Shown: positions 9,255 through 18,835 of the stretch, piece by piece
Layout: every line of letters begins with the position of its first letter
Numbering within the stretch: position 1 is the first letter of the stretch
Origin: Vicinamibacterales bacterium
GTDB taxonomy: Bacteria > Acidobacteriota > Vicinamibacteria > Vicinamibacterales > UBA2999
Assembly: GCA_030680175.1 (NCBI GenBank)
Contig: JAUXWO010000109.1
Span: 1 to 53,808 of the forward strand
DNA: 53,808 bases
Direction: 5' to 3'
Made by a program: the position numbers and the translations under genes
The notes under the pieces: generated by a model
What the model was told of the DNA's origin: nothing
What the model saw: only the letters and a program-made list of their open reading frames with translations
Databases searched by the model: none

Positions 9255-10655
9255 GGACGCGAGGCGCTTGAGCAGGCGGTACCAGAACTCCGCCGCGCGA
9301 TGGTACGGCTCGACGCCGATCCGCTCGTCGCGCCCGTGCGCGCGGATGTCGTCGAGGGCGCCGAAGACGGCGCTCACGCCATAGGTCGGAATGCCGGCGT
9401 TGCGCGTGAACGCGCCGTCGGTGGCCCCGGTCGACATCTCGGGGACGACCACGGCGCCCGGCCACATCTCCGCCACCAGCGCCTCGATCGGACCGACCAC
9501 ATCGGCGCGGAGCGGCGAGGCGGGGCTCGGTACGGGCGGTGCGATGCGCGAGAGCGTGATCGCCGGATCCGCCAGCACGCGAACCAACGCCGCCTCCACC
9601 TCGCCGGCCGGATCGTCCGGCAGCATGCGGCAGTTGATCACGGCCCGCGCCAGCTGCGGCAGCGCGTTCTCGGCGTGGCCTCCGCTGAGCCCGGTCGCCA
9701 CGCACGTCGTCCGCATCGTCGCGTTGTAGAAGGGCGAGGCCGCCGCCAGACGTGAGGCGGCCGCGGCATCGTCCTCGCGCGCGAGGGCCCGCATGTCCCG
9801 CGCCAGGTCCGCCGGCTGGTGTTCGGCGGCGCGATCGAAGAACGTGCGCGTGGTCTCGTTCAGCCGTACGGGGAACGCGAACCCGGCCAGCCGCGTGAGG
9901 CCGGCCGCGAGGCGGTAGATCGCATTCGACGGGCCCGGCACCGAGCTGTGCCCCCCGTCGTCTCTCACTTCCAGCGCGAAGGAGAGGTAGACCTTTTCGG
10001 CCGTCTGGACGCTGAAGGCAATGGGCCGGCCGTCCCGCAGTTCACCACCGCCCGCATCCGTGTTGAGGGCGAACTCCGCGTCCACCAGATCGCGGTGCTG
10101 TTCGAGCAGCAGCCGGATGCTGTCGCCGCTCGTCTCCTCGTCGCCTGTCAGGACGATGATCAGGTCGCGGGAGGGCACGAAGCCCTCTTCGCGGTAGCGG
10201 ATGATGGTGGAGATGAGTGTGGCAATGCCCGCCTTGTTGTCGCTCGAGCCGCGGCCGTAGTAGTACCCGTCACGCTCACGGAACTCGAACGGCGCGAACG
10301 ACCAGTCCTCGCGCAACGCCTCGACCACATCGAGATGGGCCATCAGCAGGATGGGCCGTCCGCCCGCACCCGTCCCCCGGTAGCGCGCCACGAGGTTGCC
10401 GATGCCGGGGACCACGCTGATCACGCGCACGTCGTCGGCCGGGAGTCCGGCAGCCACGAGGTGCCGGGCCATCGCCTCGGCCGCCTCGGTCGTGGCCTTC
10501 CCCGTGGGCCCGGTGTCGATCTCGATGAGCTCCGCCAGGATCGCGCGCTCGCGCGCGCGGTGATCGGGCTGCGCCAGGACGGGCATCGCCCCGGCCAGGC
10601 TCAGGGTCATGGCCCAGGCGAGGGGCCCGCAGGCGCGCCTGACAAGTCTCAGCAT
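9252..10655 (-). CDS. Secreted M20 family metallopeptidase
   Basis: A 467-aa member of the M20/M25/M40 (ArgE/DapE/carboxypeptidase) family with a signal peptide (about residues 1-28, ending VLAQP). Zinc-site motifs are clear: LLMAHLDVV (HxD), YGRGSSDNKAG (metal-bridging Asp), LTGDEETSG (catalytic and ligand Glu), LNTDAGGG, and a C-terminal STGATDG region. A dimerisation lid lies between about residues 220 and 340. It hydrolyses peptide or amide bonds of small substrates, here probably in the periplasm. The stop codon TAG lies in the end of a MITE-like element, and a half copy of the same element begins 10 bases upstream of the start. Confidence 0.92.
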   Translation of the reverse strand: MLRLVRRACGPLAWAMTLSLAGAMPVLAQPDHRARERAILAELIEIDTGPTGKATTEAAEAMARHLVAAGLPADDVRVISVVPGIGNLVARYRGTGAGGRPILLMAHLDVVEALREDWSFAPFEFRERDGYYYGRGSSDNKAGIATLISTIIRYREEGFVPSRDLIIVLTGDEETSGDSIRLLLEQHRDLVDAEFALNTDAGGGELRDGRPIAFSVQTAEKVYLSFALEVRDDGGHSSVPGPSNAIYRLAAGLTRLAGFAFPVRLNETTRTFFDRAAEHQPADLARDMRALAREDDAAAASRLAAASPFYNATMRTTCVATGLSGGHAENALPQLARAVINCRMLPDDPAGEVEAALVRVLADPAITLSRIAPPVPSPASPLRADVVGPIEALVAEMWPGAVVVPEMSTGATDGAFTRNAGIPTYGVSAVFGALDDIRAHGRDERIGVEPYHRAAEFWYRLLKRLAS

Positions 10656-10665
10656 GCGGCCATTC

Positions 10666-10726
10666 TAGCGGAGTGTCGTGGACGATCCCCAACGGGGCCA
10701 CCCGTTGGGTGGCCCGCAGAATCCGA
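10666..10726. mobile_element. MITE-like element, truncated copy 2
   Basis: It has the left end (CTAGCGGAGTGTCG) and central hairpin of the element at 9146, then loses similarity after GCAGAATCCG. The hairpin stem here is GGGCCACCC/GGGTGGCCC: both arms changed relative to copy 1 so that pairing is kept (G-C replaced by A-T). It lies between the M20 start and the divergent deacylase gene. Confidence 0.75.
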
Positions 10727-10833
10727 TGCCATGCCTATCCCGGCGCCAGTGTCAGTCGCGCGCACACCCTCATCATGAGGTGTCATACTGGCACCCGTTC
10801 CGCGGTCCCGATCATTCAACCAGAGGTCTTCCC

Positions 10834-12246
10834 ATGAAGCGACTCGCCATCGGCGTCACTCTGGCCCTGCTCGGAGGGTGTTCCCCCATCCCCGCGCCCA
10901 CCTACGACCTGGTCATTGCCAACGGACGCGTCATGGATCCCGAATCCGGGCTCGACGCCGTACGGCACGTCGGCGTCCGGAACGGCACGATCGAGATGAT
11001 CTCGGAGACGCCCCTGCAAGGCGTGCGCGTGATCGACGCGTCGGACCACGTGGTATCGCCGGGGTTCATCGACCTCCACGAGCACGGACAACAGGACGAG
11101 TCCTACCGCCTGATGGTCCGCGACGGCGTGACCTCCGCCTTTGAACTGGAGGTGGGGACGGCGGACGTCGCCGGTTGGTACGCGGCGCGCGAAGGCGGCC
11201 AGCGGGTCAACTACGGCGTCTCGATCGGCCACATCCCGGCGCGGATGAAGGTGCTGGGCGATCCCGGGACGGGGATTCTCCCCGCGGGCATCGGGGGCAG
11301 CGGATCCGCGACCGAGGAGCAGCAACAGGAAATGGAGGGCATCCTGCGTGACGGGCTCGCACAGGGCGCCGTGGCCGTGGGGTTCGGCAGCGCCTACACG
11401 CCGGGGGCCACCATGGCTGAGATCGAGCGGATGTTCCGCGTCGCCGCCGATGAGGGCGCCTCAGTGCACATCCACATGCGGGGCGGCGTCGCGGGGCTGC
11501 ACGAGACGATTGCGGCGGCCGCGTCGGCGGGCGCATCGCTCCACGTCGTGCACGTGAACTCGTCCGGGGGCAGCAACCTCGACGCGTTCCTGGCCGCCAT
11601 CCAGGCCGCGCGCGACGCGGGGCAGGACGTGACGACCGAAGCGTACCCGTACGGCGCGGGGATGACCGAGATCCAGTCCGCCCTGTACGACGACTGGGAG
11701 ACGTGGCCCGACGACCGCTTCGAACGGAACCAGCTCGTGTCCACAGGCGAACGGCTCACCCGCGAGACGTTCGGCAAGGCACGCGCGGCGGGCGGCACGA
11801 TCATCACCCACGGCCGCCCGGAAGAGCAGACACGCGCCGCCATCGTCAGTCCGCTGTCGATGATCGCCAGCGACGGCTTCATCGAGGACGGGCGCGGGCA
11901 CCCGCGCACGTCTGGCACGTACGCGAAGGTGCTGGGCCGCTACGTGCGCGAGGAGCGCGTCGTCGACCTGATGGACGCGTTGCGGCGCATGACGGTCGAG
12001 CCGGCCCGGCGTCTCGAGCAGCGGACGCCGGCGATGGCGAACAAGGGCCGCGTCCGCGTGGGCGCCGATGCGGACCTGACCATCTTCGATCCCGCGACCG
12101 TCATCGACCGGGCCACCTACGAAGACGCCACGATCCCGTCGGCCGGGATTCCGTACGTGATCGTGGGCGGCGAGGTCGTCGTCGATGGGGGCGCACTCGG
12201 CGATGCAAGACCCGGCCGCGCCATCCGCGCGCCGGTCGTGCCGTAG
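10834..12246 (+). CDS. N-acyl-D-amino-acid deacylase-like amidohydrolase, lipoprotein
   Basis: A 470-aa member of the amidohydrolase superfamily (D-aminoacylase group). The ATG at 10834 follows AGAGG and opens a lipoprotein signal (LALLGGC, lipobox Cys 16). Metal-site motifs: FIDLHEHG (HxH), HIHMRGG, LHVVHVNSSGG, IITHGRPEEQ, and a late Asp region (IASDGFIEDG). It ends with the superfamily's C-terminal beta sandwich (GADADLTIFDP). The family hydrolyses N-acyl-D-amino acids or related amides. Membrane anchoring suggests periplasmic use. It diverges from the M20 peptidase, and its stop is 10 bases from that of a convergent serine hydrolase. Exact substrate not predictable. Confidence 0.85.
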   Translation: MKRLAIGVTLALLGGCSPIPAPTYDLVIANGRVMDPESGLDAVRHVGVRNGTIEMISETPLQGVRVIDASDHVVSPGFIDLHEHGQQDESYRLMVRDGVTSAFELEVGTADVAGWYAAREGGQRVNYGVSIGHIPARMKVLGDPGTGILPAGIGGSGSATEEQQQEMEGILRDGLAQGAVAVGFGSAYTPGATMAEIERMFRVAADEGASVHIHMRGGVAGLHETIAAAASAGASLHVVHVNSSGGSNLDAFLAAIQAARDAGQDVTTEAYPYGAGMTEIQSALYDDWETWPDDRFERNQLVSTGERLTRETFGKARAAGGTIITHGRPEEQTRAAIVSPLSMIASDGFIEDGRGHPRTSGTYAKVLGRYVREERVVDLMDALRRMTVEPARRLEQRTPAMANKGRVRVGADADLTIFDPATVIDRATYEDATIPSAGIPYVIVGGEVVVDGGALGDARPGRAIRAPVVP

Positions 12247-12256
12247 CTGCACTCCC

Positions 12257-13924
12257 TTAAGGCGCCGTCCGCAGGAATCGCAGGTCGCGCACGCGACCCA
12301 TGCCGAAGCTCATCTCGTCGACCGTTCCGGACGGTCCGCGTATGAACCGCACGAGGCGTCCGGACGGCGTCGTGAACGCGTCGGCGTAGGCCGGCGCCAG
12401 TGGCTGCACGATATGAGGTCGCAGGCGCAGCTCCAGCACACCGCTCGCCACGGTCAAGGTGTAGGTGGCGTCTGCCTCGTCACTGTGGAATCGACCCTCG
12501 TACTGACGAAGCTCGCCGGGCGAGGGCGAGACTGCGGGCACCGGCTCGAACGCGATCGCGTCCCCGTCGGCGTCAAGGAGGCGCATGCCGGTGGCCCGCC
12601 CCTGGTCATCGACGGCGAAGGCCATCCGATCCCCGCTTCCCGCCCTCGCGAAGACGGTATCCGACACCGGGAGCAGCTCCGTGGTGCCGCCCATCCGGAG
12701 AGTGCCACCGGCTGCGTCCAGACGAAGCGGGTCAAGGGTGCGCTGGTTCCGGTAGAGGCCCGACAGCGCGGTCAGCCGATCTGGTGAAGGTCGAACCGTG
12801 GGCGGCGGGTCCGGCGCCGGCATCGCGCCGGCGAGGAACACGCCGGCGGTCTGGTGCGCGAGCGCCTCCGCGTTGACGTGGGTCACGTTGCAGAGGACCG
12901 CCACGGACACGCGCTCGTCCGGGAAGCGGGTAAGGAACGCCCGATACCCGGCAGTGGCCCCGCCATGGCTGACTTCATGGAGGCCCCTGTACGTGCCGAC
13001 CCGCAACCCGCTGGCGTAGGCAATCTCCCGACCGTCGTTCAGGCGGGCCTGGCGATGCATCTCCTCGATGAACGCCGGCCCACCAACCCTTCCGTGCTCC
13101 AGGTTCTCGGTCCAGCGAAGCAGATCCCCTACCGTGGTGAGGAGCCCGCCATTGCCGTACACGTTCTCGAAGGGCATCAGCATCCTGAAGGATCCCTCCG
13201 GTCCGACGGTATAGGCGGTGGCACGACCCTTGACGACACGGGTGAAGTCGTCGCGCCACTGTGTGTGGTTCATGCCCAGAGGCTCGAACAGGTGACGGGT
13301 GCTGAACTCGCTGAGGGATTGGCCGCTTACGCGCTCTGCGATGATCGCGAGCAGGGTGTACCCAGAGTTCGTGTAGGAATACTCGTCGCCGGGAGTGTAG
13401 TTGAGTGACTTCTGCCGACTGATCACGTCGAGCGCATGGGCGTGAGCATAGATGCGCGTCGTGCGGGGCCAGCCGGCCGCTTCCACCACCGTGCCCCAGT
13501 CCCGCAGGCCGCTCGTATGCGTGAAGAGATGCCGGATGGTGATCGGCGTCCCGTAGTCGGGCAGTTCCGGCACGTGCTTCCGCACGTCATCGTCGAGCGA
13601 GAGCCGGCCGGACTGCGCGAGGAGCACGATCGCAGCCGCGGTGAACTGCTTGGCGACGGAACCCGCCTCGAAGACCGTGCCAGGCGAGTTCGGAACGTCG
13701 TGCTCCAGATCCGCCATGCCGTACGCGCGGGAGACCACCTCTCCGCCCGCCGTGCCAACTGCCACGGCGCACCCCGGGGACTGGGGCGAGTTCCATTGCG
13801 CGTAGATCTCATCGACCCGCGCGACGGAATCGTCGGCGACGGCCGCGCCCTGCGCCCCGCTCACAGCGGGAATGACGAGGAGCGCCAGAAGCCCCGCAAC
13901 CACGCGCGCGTGTGTCAGCGCCAC
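12257..13924 (-). CDS. Serine hydrolase of the class C beta-lactamase fold
   Basis: A 555-aa exported enzyme. The likely start is the GTG at 13924, preceded by GGGAGGG and leading into a signal peptide (ending SGAQG); it overlaps the stop of the upstream S9 peptidase gene by 10 bases, implying translational coupling. Catalytic motifs: S89-V-A-K92, Y184-T-N186, and a later HGGATAGYR (HxG). An extra C-terminal domain (about residues 400-555) is predicted all-beta. Relatives include DD-peptidases, D-aminopeptidases and esterases; true beta-lactamase activity should not be assumed. The frame is open to 14278, but that upstream part only shadows the S9 gene. Confidence 0.85.
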   Translation of the reverse strand: MALTHARVVAGLLALLVIPAVSGAQGAAVADDSVARVDEIYAQWNSPQSPGCAVAVGTAGGEVVSRAYGMADLEHDVPNSPGTVFEAGSVAKQFTAAAIVLLAQSGRLSLDDDVRKHVPELPDYGTPITIRHLFTHTSGLRDWGTVVEAAGWPRTTRIYAHAHALDVISRQKSLNYTPGDEYSYTNSGYTLLAIIAERVSGQSLSEFSTRHLFEPLGMNHTQWRDDFTRVVKGRATAYTVGPEGSFRMLMPFENVYGNGGLLTTVGDLLRWTENLEHGRVGGPAFIEEMHRQARLNDGREIAYASGLRVGTYRGLHEVSHGGATAGYRAFLTRFPDERVSVAVLCNVTHVNAEALAHQTAGVFLAGAMPAPDPPPTVRPSPDRLTALSGLYRNQRTLDPLRLDAAGGTLRMGGTTELLPVSDTVFARAGSGDRMAFAVDDQGRATGMRLLDADGDAIAFEPVPAVSPSPGELRQYEGRFHSDEADATYTLTVASGVLELRLRPHIVQPLAPAYADAFTTPSGRLVRFIRGPSGTVDEMSFGMGRVRDLRFLRTAP

Positions 13925-15990
13925 TGACCCGCCCTCCCGCTCGAGGCCGTCGGTGATGCTGACTGAACCGGGTCGCCCGGCGCCGACTCCCAGACGTACG
14001 GCCGCCCCATCGCGTGGCGTTCGAACCAGTCCAGTTCGACGTTCATCTTGAAGAGCTGGTGCCTCAGCTCCTGGAACCCGTGCGGCTGGCGCGGCGCGAT
14101 GTAGAGGTGCGTCGGGACGCCATTGCTTCGCACGGCGCGGAACATCTCCACCGACTGCGCCGGCGGCACGCGCACGTCCTCCCCACCCACGATGAAGATC
14201 GTCGGCGTCGAGACGTTGGCCACGTACTTCAGCGGGGAATGCTCCCAGTACACGTCGATGGGCGCCTCCTTCTGCCACGGCGTACCACCGAACCAGGGCG
14301 TGCGGTACGTCCGGACGTCGCTCTGGCCGTACATGGAGACCCAGTTCGACGCACCGGCGCCTGACGACGCCGCCTTGAACCGGTCCGTGAACGTGATGAT
14401 CTTGTTCGTCATGTGGCCGCCCGCGCTCCAGCCCATCTTCACGAGGCGGCCGGGATCGGCGAGACCCATGCCAATCACGTGATCGACACCGCGCATCACA
14501 TCCACGTGGGCGTTCTTGAAGTAGCTCCCCACCATGTCGCGCAGGAAGTCATCGCCGTACCCCGTGCTGCCCCGGTAGTTGGGCTGCAGGACGGCGTAGC
14601 CCTTCGCGGTCAGGACCTGGACGTAATTGCCCCAGCGGCCGAAGCTGAACTTGTCGGACGCCGCGGGGCCGCCGTGGGTCTGGACCACCAGCGGATAGCG
14701 CTGACCCTCGCGGTGATCGAGCGGGTAGAAGAGCAGCGCTTCGACCCGCACGCCGTCGGCGCCGGTGTACTCGATGCGCTCCTGGCGAGGCAGGCGAAAG
14801 TCCTGCAACACGCGATCGAAGATGCGCGTGACCCGCTGTGGCTCGGCGCCGGCGTCGAGGGCGAGCGTCCACACCTCGCCCGGATTCGCCGGCTGGTCGA
14901 GGATGAACACGTGTCGTCCGGCTCGCCCGGTGAGGGTCCAGTCGCCCAGCGTGTGGTTGCCGCTGGTGAGCTGCCGCGGCGCGCCCCCCGACGGATCGAG
15001 CTGGAAGATCTGGCTGTGCACGCCCATGTTGGCGACGAAGTAGATCGACCGGCCATCGCTCGCCCATTCGGCGGCTGTCACCTCGTGGGGCAGGTCGCCG
15101 GTGAGCAGGCGCGCCGGGCCGCCCGCGGCGGGCACGACGAAGACGTTCCGGTTGTAGTAGAAGTCGAACGCGGCGTTGGCCTGCGCGAGGAAGAGCACGT
15201 GCGCGTTGTCCGGAGAGAACGCTGCCGCGTTCTCCGGGACCGCGTTGCGCGTGAGCTGCGTGGCATTGTGGCCCGCCGCATCCATCACCCAGACTTCCGC
15301 CTGATCGCCATCGCCGAAGAGCGGACTGGGTCCACGGTGCAACGCGATGCGGCTGCCGTCGGGCGACAGGGTGTACTCGGTGACGGAGAAGTCGCCTGCC
15401 GTGATGCGCTCGGTCCGGCCATCGGGCACCGTCACCTTCCACAGGTGCTGCGGCTTGAAGTCCTCGTCGAACGCAATCACGTCGTCGCCGGCCTTCTCCC
15501 GCGCGATCGTCTCGGGCGTCTTTGGATCGGACGCCAGGAAGTAGATCGCCGCGCCGTCGGGCGACCACGCAGGGTTCGACACCGAGACAGGGTGGGCCGT
15601 GAGCGCGCGTGCTTCGCCACCGTCCACGGGCAGCAGGTGGATCTGCGTCTCGCCCGCCTCGCCGCGGCGGGCCAGGAACGCAATCGACCGCCCGTCGGGC
15701 GCCCACCTCGGGCTGCTGGCGCCTTCAGGACCATAGGTGAGCTGGCGCACGTCCGAACCGTCGACTCCGGCCCGCCAGATCTGCTCGACCCGCCGGTTCA
15801 CCTTCCAGTTGGCTTCGGACTGCACGAAGACCACCTGGCGCCCGTCCGGCGAGAGCTGCGGGGCGCTGAGGCGCGGCACGTTGATCAGATCGACCAGCGT
15901 CATCGCCCGCTGAGCCCAGGCCGCGTTCGCGCCGAACAGCAGAACGGCCAGCGTCATTGGTAGCGCGAGGCGTCGTTGGGGCAGAGTCAT
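13915..15990 (-). CDS. Secreted S9 family prolyl oligopeptidase/acylaminoacyl peptidase
   Basis: A 691-aa exported peptidase. The ATG at 15990 follows AGGAGG and opens a signal peptide ending AAWAQR. Residues 40-400 contain PD40/WD40-like propeller blades (LSPDGRQVVFVQSEAN, WAPDGRSIAFLARRG). The C-terminal alpha/beta hydrolase has the triad Ser in GWSAGGH, Asp in GGEDVRVP and His in RQPHGF. The family cleaves short peptides or N-acyl amino acids. It sits in the middle of a three-gene minus-strand set (CapA-like, S9, serine hydrolase): 57 bases after the first and overlapping the third. An in-frame ATG 11 codons upstream (16023) lacks a ribosome site. Confidence 0.93.
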   Translation of the reverse strand: MTLPQRRLALPMTLAVLLFGANAAWAQRAMTLVDLINVPRLSAPQLSPDGRQVVFVQSEANWKVNRRVEQIWRAGVDGSDVRQLTYGPEGASSPRWAPDGRSIAFLARRGEAGETQIHLLPVDGGEARALTAHPVSVSNPAWSPDGAAIYFLASDPKTPETIAREKAGDDVIAFDEDFKPQHLWKVTVPDGRTERITAGDFSVTEYTLSPDGSRIALHRGPSPLFGDGDQAEVWVMDAAGHNATQLTRNAVPENAAAFSPDNAHVLFLAQANAAFDFYYNRNVFVVPAAGGPARLLTGDLPHEVTAAEWASDGRSIYFVANMGVHSQIFQLDPSGGAPRQLTSGNHTLGDWTLTGRAGRHVFILDQPANPGEVWTLALDAGAEPQRVTRIFDRVLQDFRLPRQERIEYTGADGVRVEALLFYPLDHREGQRYPLVVQTHGGPAASDKFSFGRWGNYVQVLTAKGYAVLQPNYRGSTGYGDDFLRDMVGSYFKNAHVDVMRGVDHVIGMGLADPGRLVKMGWSAGGHMTNKIITFTDRFKAASSGAGASNWVSMYGQSDVRTYRTPWFGGTPWQKEAPIDVYWEHSPLKYVANVSTPTIFIVGGEDVRVPPAQSVEMFRAVRSNGVPTHLYIAPRQPHGFQELRHQLFKMNVELDWFERHAMGRPYVWESAPGDPVQSASPTASSGRAGQWR

Positions 15991-16047
15991 CTCGGGTACC
16001 TCCTGAACGTGCACATGGAGCATGGCCGGCGGCCTTTCGCGTGCCTC

Positions 16048-17451
16048 TTACTGGTCCTCCCGCGCGGTGCCAGGCGTCCCGCGGATAACGCCCACGCCTT
16101 CGATGTATTCGATGGAGGTGTTGTAGGGCTGGGAGAGCCGCTGCAGCGTCTCGATGATCCGCCGTCCCTCCGCGTCGTCGGCCACCATGGGACGGCCACG
16201 TTGCGGGCGGTCGAGTCCGAAGCCGAGCGTGAGCGGGTGGAGGCGCACCTCTTCGAGGCTGCCGGCACGGAAGCGGACCACGGCCAGCGCACTGTCCCAG
16301 TACGTGGCGTCGGCCGGCCAGCCCCCGCCTGACGCCGCTTCGCGGCCGCTGTAGAAGTCGGACGGCAGCGCGCCCGCCGGCAGTCCGTAGCGCTCGTAGT
16401 TGTCGGCCGGCTGGCGCGTGACGGTGTCGTTCTGGAAGATGAAGTCCGCCAGGCTGTAGAAGATCGGCTTCCCACGGTAGATCTCGATGCCGCGCAGGAT
16501 GTGGGGCCCGTGTCCCGTGACGATGTCGGCGCCGGCGTCGATGACGGCGCGCGCGAAGGTGACCAGAAACTGAGCGGGCACTTCACGGTGGCCGTCAGCT
16601 TCGTGGGTATGGCTCGTGACGACGACCCAGTCGGCGAGCTGGCGGGCGTCGCGAACCGCCGCCACCACGTCGGCCAGATCGCCGGCGTGCGGGCTGGTTC
16701 GAACCTCGTGGCGGTCTCCGGCGACGAACGTCGCGCCGAACATGGTGAGCCGGTCCCCGTCGTCGCGACCGCCGAGCCTCAGATCCCGGCGAATCCCTCG
16801 CAGCGCCTCGAGCTGCGCGGGAGGCACCAGATACGTGGTGTCGTAGCGCAGCGGGCTGAGGCCCGGCCGCCCGCGGAGGTCCTGGCGCTGGTGGCCGGCC
16901 CGCATGTGGTCGGCAAAGCTCGACGACACGGAGATGAGCGCGACGCGGCCGCCGGGCGTCTCGAGGTAGGCGGGCGCACGCGCCTCGGCGAGGTTCTCGC
17001 CGGCGCCGGCCTGCACCAGTCCCGCCGCCTCTACCGCCCGCGTCGTCGCACGGAGCCCGCCCAGGCCGTAGTCCATCGTGTGGTTGTTGGCGCGGCTCAC
17101 GAGATCGAAACCCATCCACACCAGCTCCTTCGCCAGATCCGGGTGGGCGGACATGTAGGTGCCGCCGCTCTGGGAGGCGGGAATGATGTCCTCCTCGTAG
17201 TTGTGAAAGAGCATCTCGAGATTCGTGAACCCGACGGTCGCGCCGCCGATGATCTCGCGCAACTTCAGGAAGGCGGGCTCGTCGTGGACCGACACCTTGC
17301 GCGAGATGATGCTGTCACCCGACAGGGCGAAGGTGATGTGACCCGCGCCGTCCTGATAGACGCGCTGGGTGTCGGCGGGCTGGACCTGGATCAACCAGAC
17401 ACAGATCGCGGCTAGCGCCGTGGGCATCCACGTCAGTCGCTGCTGCAGCAT
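16048..17451 (-). CDS. CapA family protein (poly-gamma-glutamate capsule-type metallophosphatase fold)
   Basis: A 467-aa protein. The ATG at 17451 has GAGGAG upstream and a hydrophobic N-terminus (LTWMPTALAAICVWLIQV) acting as signal or anchor. Fold motifs: FALSGDSIIS near the start, FTNLEMLFHN, SRANNHTMDYG, WVVVTSHTHEADG and VTGHGPHILRGIEIYRGKP, the conserved metallophosphatase-like core of the PGA_cap family. CapA takes part in poly-gamma-glutamate export, but stand-alone members with no capB/capC neighbours, as here, have no firm function. First gene of the CapA-S9-hydrolase set. The gap to 17674 is a divergent promoter region. Confidence 0.85.
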   Translation of the reverse strand: MLQQRLTWMPTALAAICVWLIQVQPADTQRVYQDGAGHITFALSGDSIISRKVSVHDEPAFLKLREIIGGATVGFTNLEMLFHNYEEDIIPASQSGGTYMSAHPDLAKELVWMGFDLVSRANNHTMDYGLGGLRATTRAVEAAGLVQAGAGENLAEARAPAYLETPGGRVALISVSSSFADHMRAGHQRQDLRGRPGLSPLRYDTTYLVPPAQLEALRGIRRDLRLGGRDDGDRLTMFGATFVAGDRHEVRTSPHAGDLADVVAAVRDARQLADWVVVTSHTHEADGHREVPAQFLVTFARAVIDAGADIVTGHGPHILRGIEIYRGKPIFYSLADFIFQNDTVTRQPADNYERYGLPAGALPSDFYSGREAASGGGWPADATYWDSALAVVRFRAGSLEEVRLHPLTLGFGLDRPQRGRPMVADDAEGRRIIETLQRLSQPYNTSIEYIEGVGVIRGTPGTAREDQ

Positions 17452-17564
17452 GCGCTCTTCTCCTCGGACGCTCGGCGCTCCGACGGCTGGCCATCCCCGT
17501 CGCGACAATACGCCTCCGGCGCCTCGGGGTCAACGCACACGCGCCGGGGCGCACGCGAGGGCGT

Positions 17565-17608
17565 GCAAGCGGTTCCGCTTGCGGCCGGGCACCGTCGCGG
17601 GATATATA
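17565..17608 (+). promoter_or_regulatory. Palindrome overlapping a candidate promoter
   Basis: A perfect 8-bp stem palindrome (GCAAGCGG-TT-CCGCTTGC, 17565-17582) overlaps a candidate -35 (TTGCGG, 17579-17584). An 18-base spacer leads to TATATA (17603-17608), 65 bases before the serine hydrolase start. The palindrome could be an operator. This is by inspection only; the -35 is weak. Confidence 0.4.
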
Positions 17609-17673
17609 GGGCCCATCGACCGGAAGTCGCGCCGGGGTTCCAGCGGGGCGGCCGGCGCCGGGAGGAATCGCAG

Positions 17674-18744
17674 ATGACGCATCCTCGGGTCGCCACCGTC
17701 CGGATCGCCGCCACAGTCACCCTGGCGGCCAGCCTCCTGTCACTCCACGCGTTCGCCGCGCAGGACGTCTACCCTGGGTCGAGTTGGGAACACGTCGAGA
17801 CGGTCGATCGCGCGGGCTGGTCCCAGCCGCAGCTCGACGAGGCCCGACGATACTCGACGACGATCGCGACCGCGGCCGTGATGATCGTTGACGGCGGCCG
17901 GGTCGTCGACGCCTGGGGAGAGATCGACCGCCGCTTCAATGTGCATTCGATCCGCAAGAGCTTCCTGAGCGCGCTCTACGGTATCTACGTCGAGGAGGGC
18001 GCGATCGACCTGTCGCTGACGCTCGCGGATCTCGGTATCGACGACAACGAGCCGTCGCTCACCGAGGTCGAGAAGCAGGCGATCCTGCACGACGTCCTCA
18101 AGGCCCGCTCCGGCGTGTTCCATCCCGCCCTGTACGAGACGCCGGGCATGGCGGCCGCGCGACCCGCGCGTGGCAGCCACGCGCCGGGGACCTTCTGGTA
18201 CTACAACAACTGGGACTTCAACGTGCTCGGCACGATCTTCGAACGCCTCGCGCGGCGCAACCTCTTTCGCAGCTTCAGGGAACGCATCGCCGAGCCCATC
18301 GGCATGGAAGATTTCCGCCTGGCAGACGGCGCCTACGTCACCGGGACCGACTCGGTCCATCCGGCGTATCCCTTCCGCATGACCGCCCGCGACATGGCGC
18401 GCTTCGGCCTGCTGTTCCTGCGGGAGGGCCGCTGGAACAACCACCAGGTCGTCCCACGCGACTGGGTGCGGGCCAGCATCACGTCGTACTCCGACGCCGG
18501 CGCCGCGGGCGGATACGGCTACATGTGGTGGGTGGCGGCTGACGGCCGCCACTTCCCGGGCGTCTCGCTGCCCGCGGGCGCGTACTCGGCACGCGGCGCG
18601 GGCGGTCACTACATCCTCGTCGTGCCGGACTACGACCTGGTGGTCGTGCACCGCGTCAACACCGACGGCCCGGGGCCGCGGGTCAACGGCCAGGAGTTCG
18701 GCGAGCTTGTCCGGCTGATCCTGGCAGCCCGAGCGAATCGCTGA
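17674..18744 (+). CDS. Secreted serine hydrolase, beta-lactamase fold
   Basis: A 356-aa exported protein whose ATG at 17674 follows GGGAGG. The signal peptide runs to about residue 30 (HAFAAQ). Motifs: S92-I-R-K95 (SxxK), FWYYNNWDFN (YxN) and GAGGHYILVVP (third motif). Family members act on D-amino-acid peptides or esters. It is more compact than the hydrolase at 12257 and not closely similar to it outside the motifs. The frame is open upstream to 17563, but the ribosome site and signal peptide fix the start. The M19 dipeptidase gene follows 91 bases downstream. Confidence 0.87.
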   Translation: MTHPRVATVRIAATVTLAASLLSLHAFAAQDVYPGSSWEHVETVDRAGWSQPQLDEARRYSTTIATAAVMIVDGGRVVDAWGEIDRRFNVHSIRKSFLSALYGIYVEEGAIDLSLTLADLGIDDNEPSLTEVEKQAILHDVLKARSGVFHPALYETPGMAAARPARGSHAPGTFWYYNNWDFNVLGTIFERLARRNLFRSFRERIAEPIGMEDFRLADGAYVTGTDSVHPAYPFRMTARDMARFGLLFLREGRWNNHQVVPRDWVRASITSYSDAGAAGGYGYMWWVAADGRHFPGVSLPAGAYSARGAGGHYILVVPDYDLVVVHRVNTDGPGPRVNGQEFGELVRLILAARANR

Positions 18745-18835
18745 ACCACGACTGCGGGACCAGCCGCGTCGTCCTGGCGTTCGACAATCTCTTCACACGA
18801 GCGGCCCGCGTCAGCGGGCCGGGAGAGGCCGCAGT

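Noticed and set aside
12257-14278. 673-codon version of the serine hydrolase starting at 14278
   Set aside because: The extra N-terminus shadows the S9 peptidase gene; the GTG at 13924 has a ribosome site followed directly by a signal peptide.
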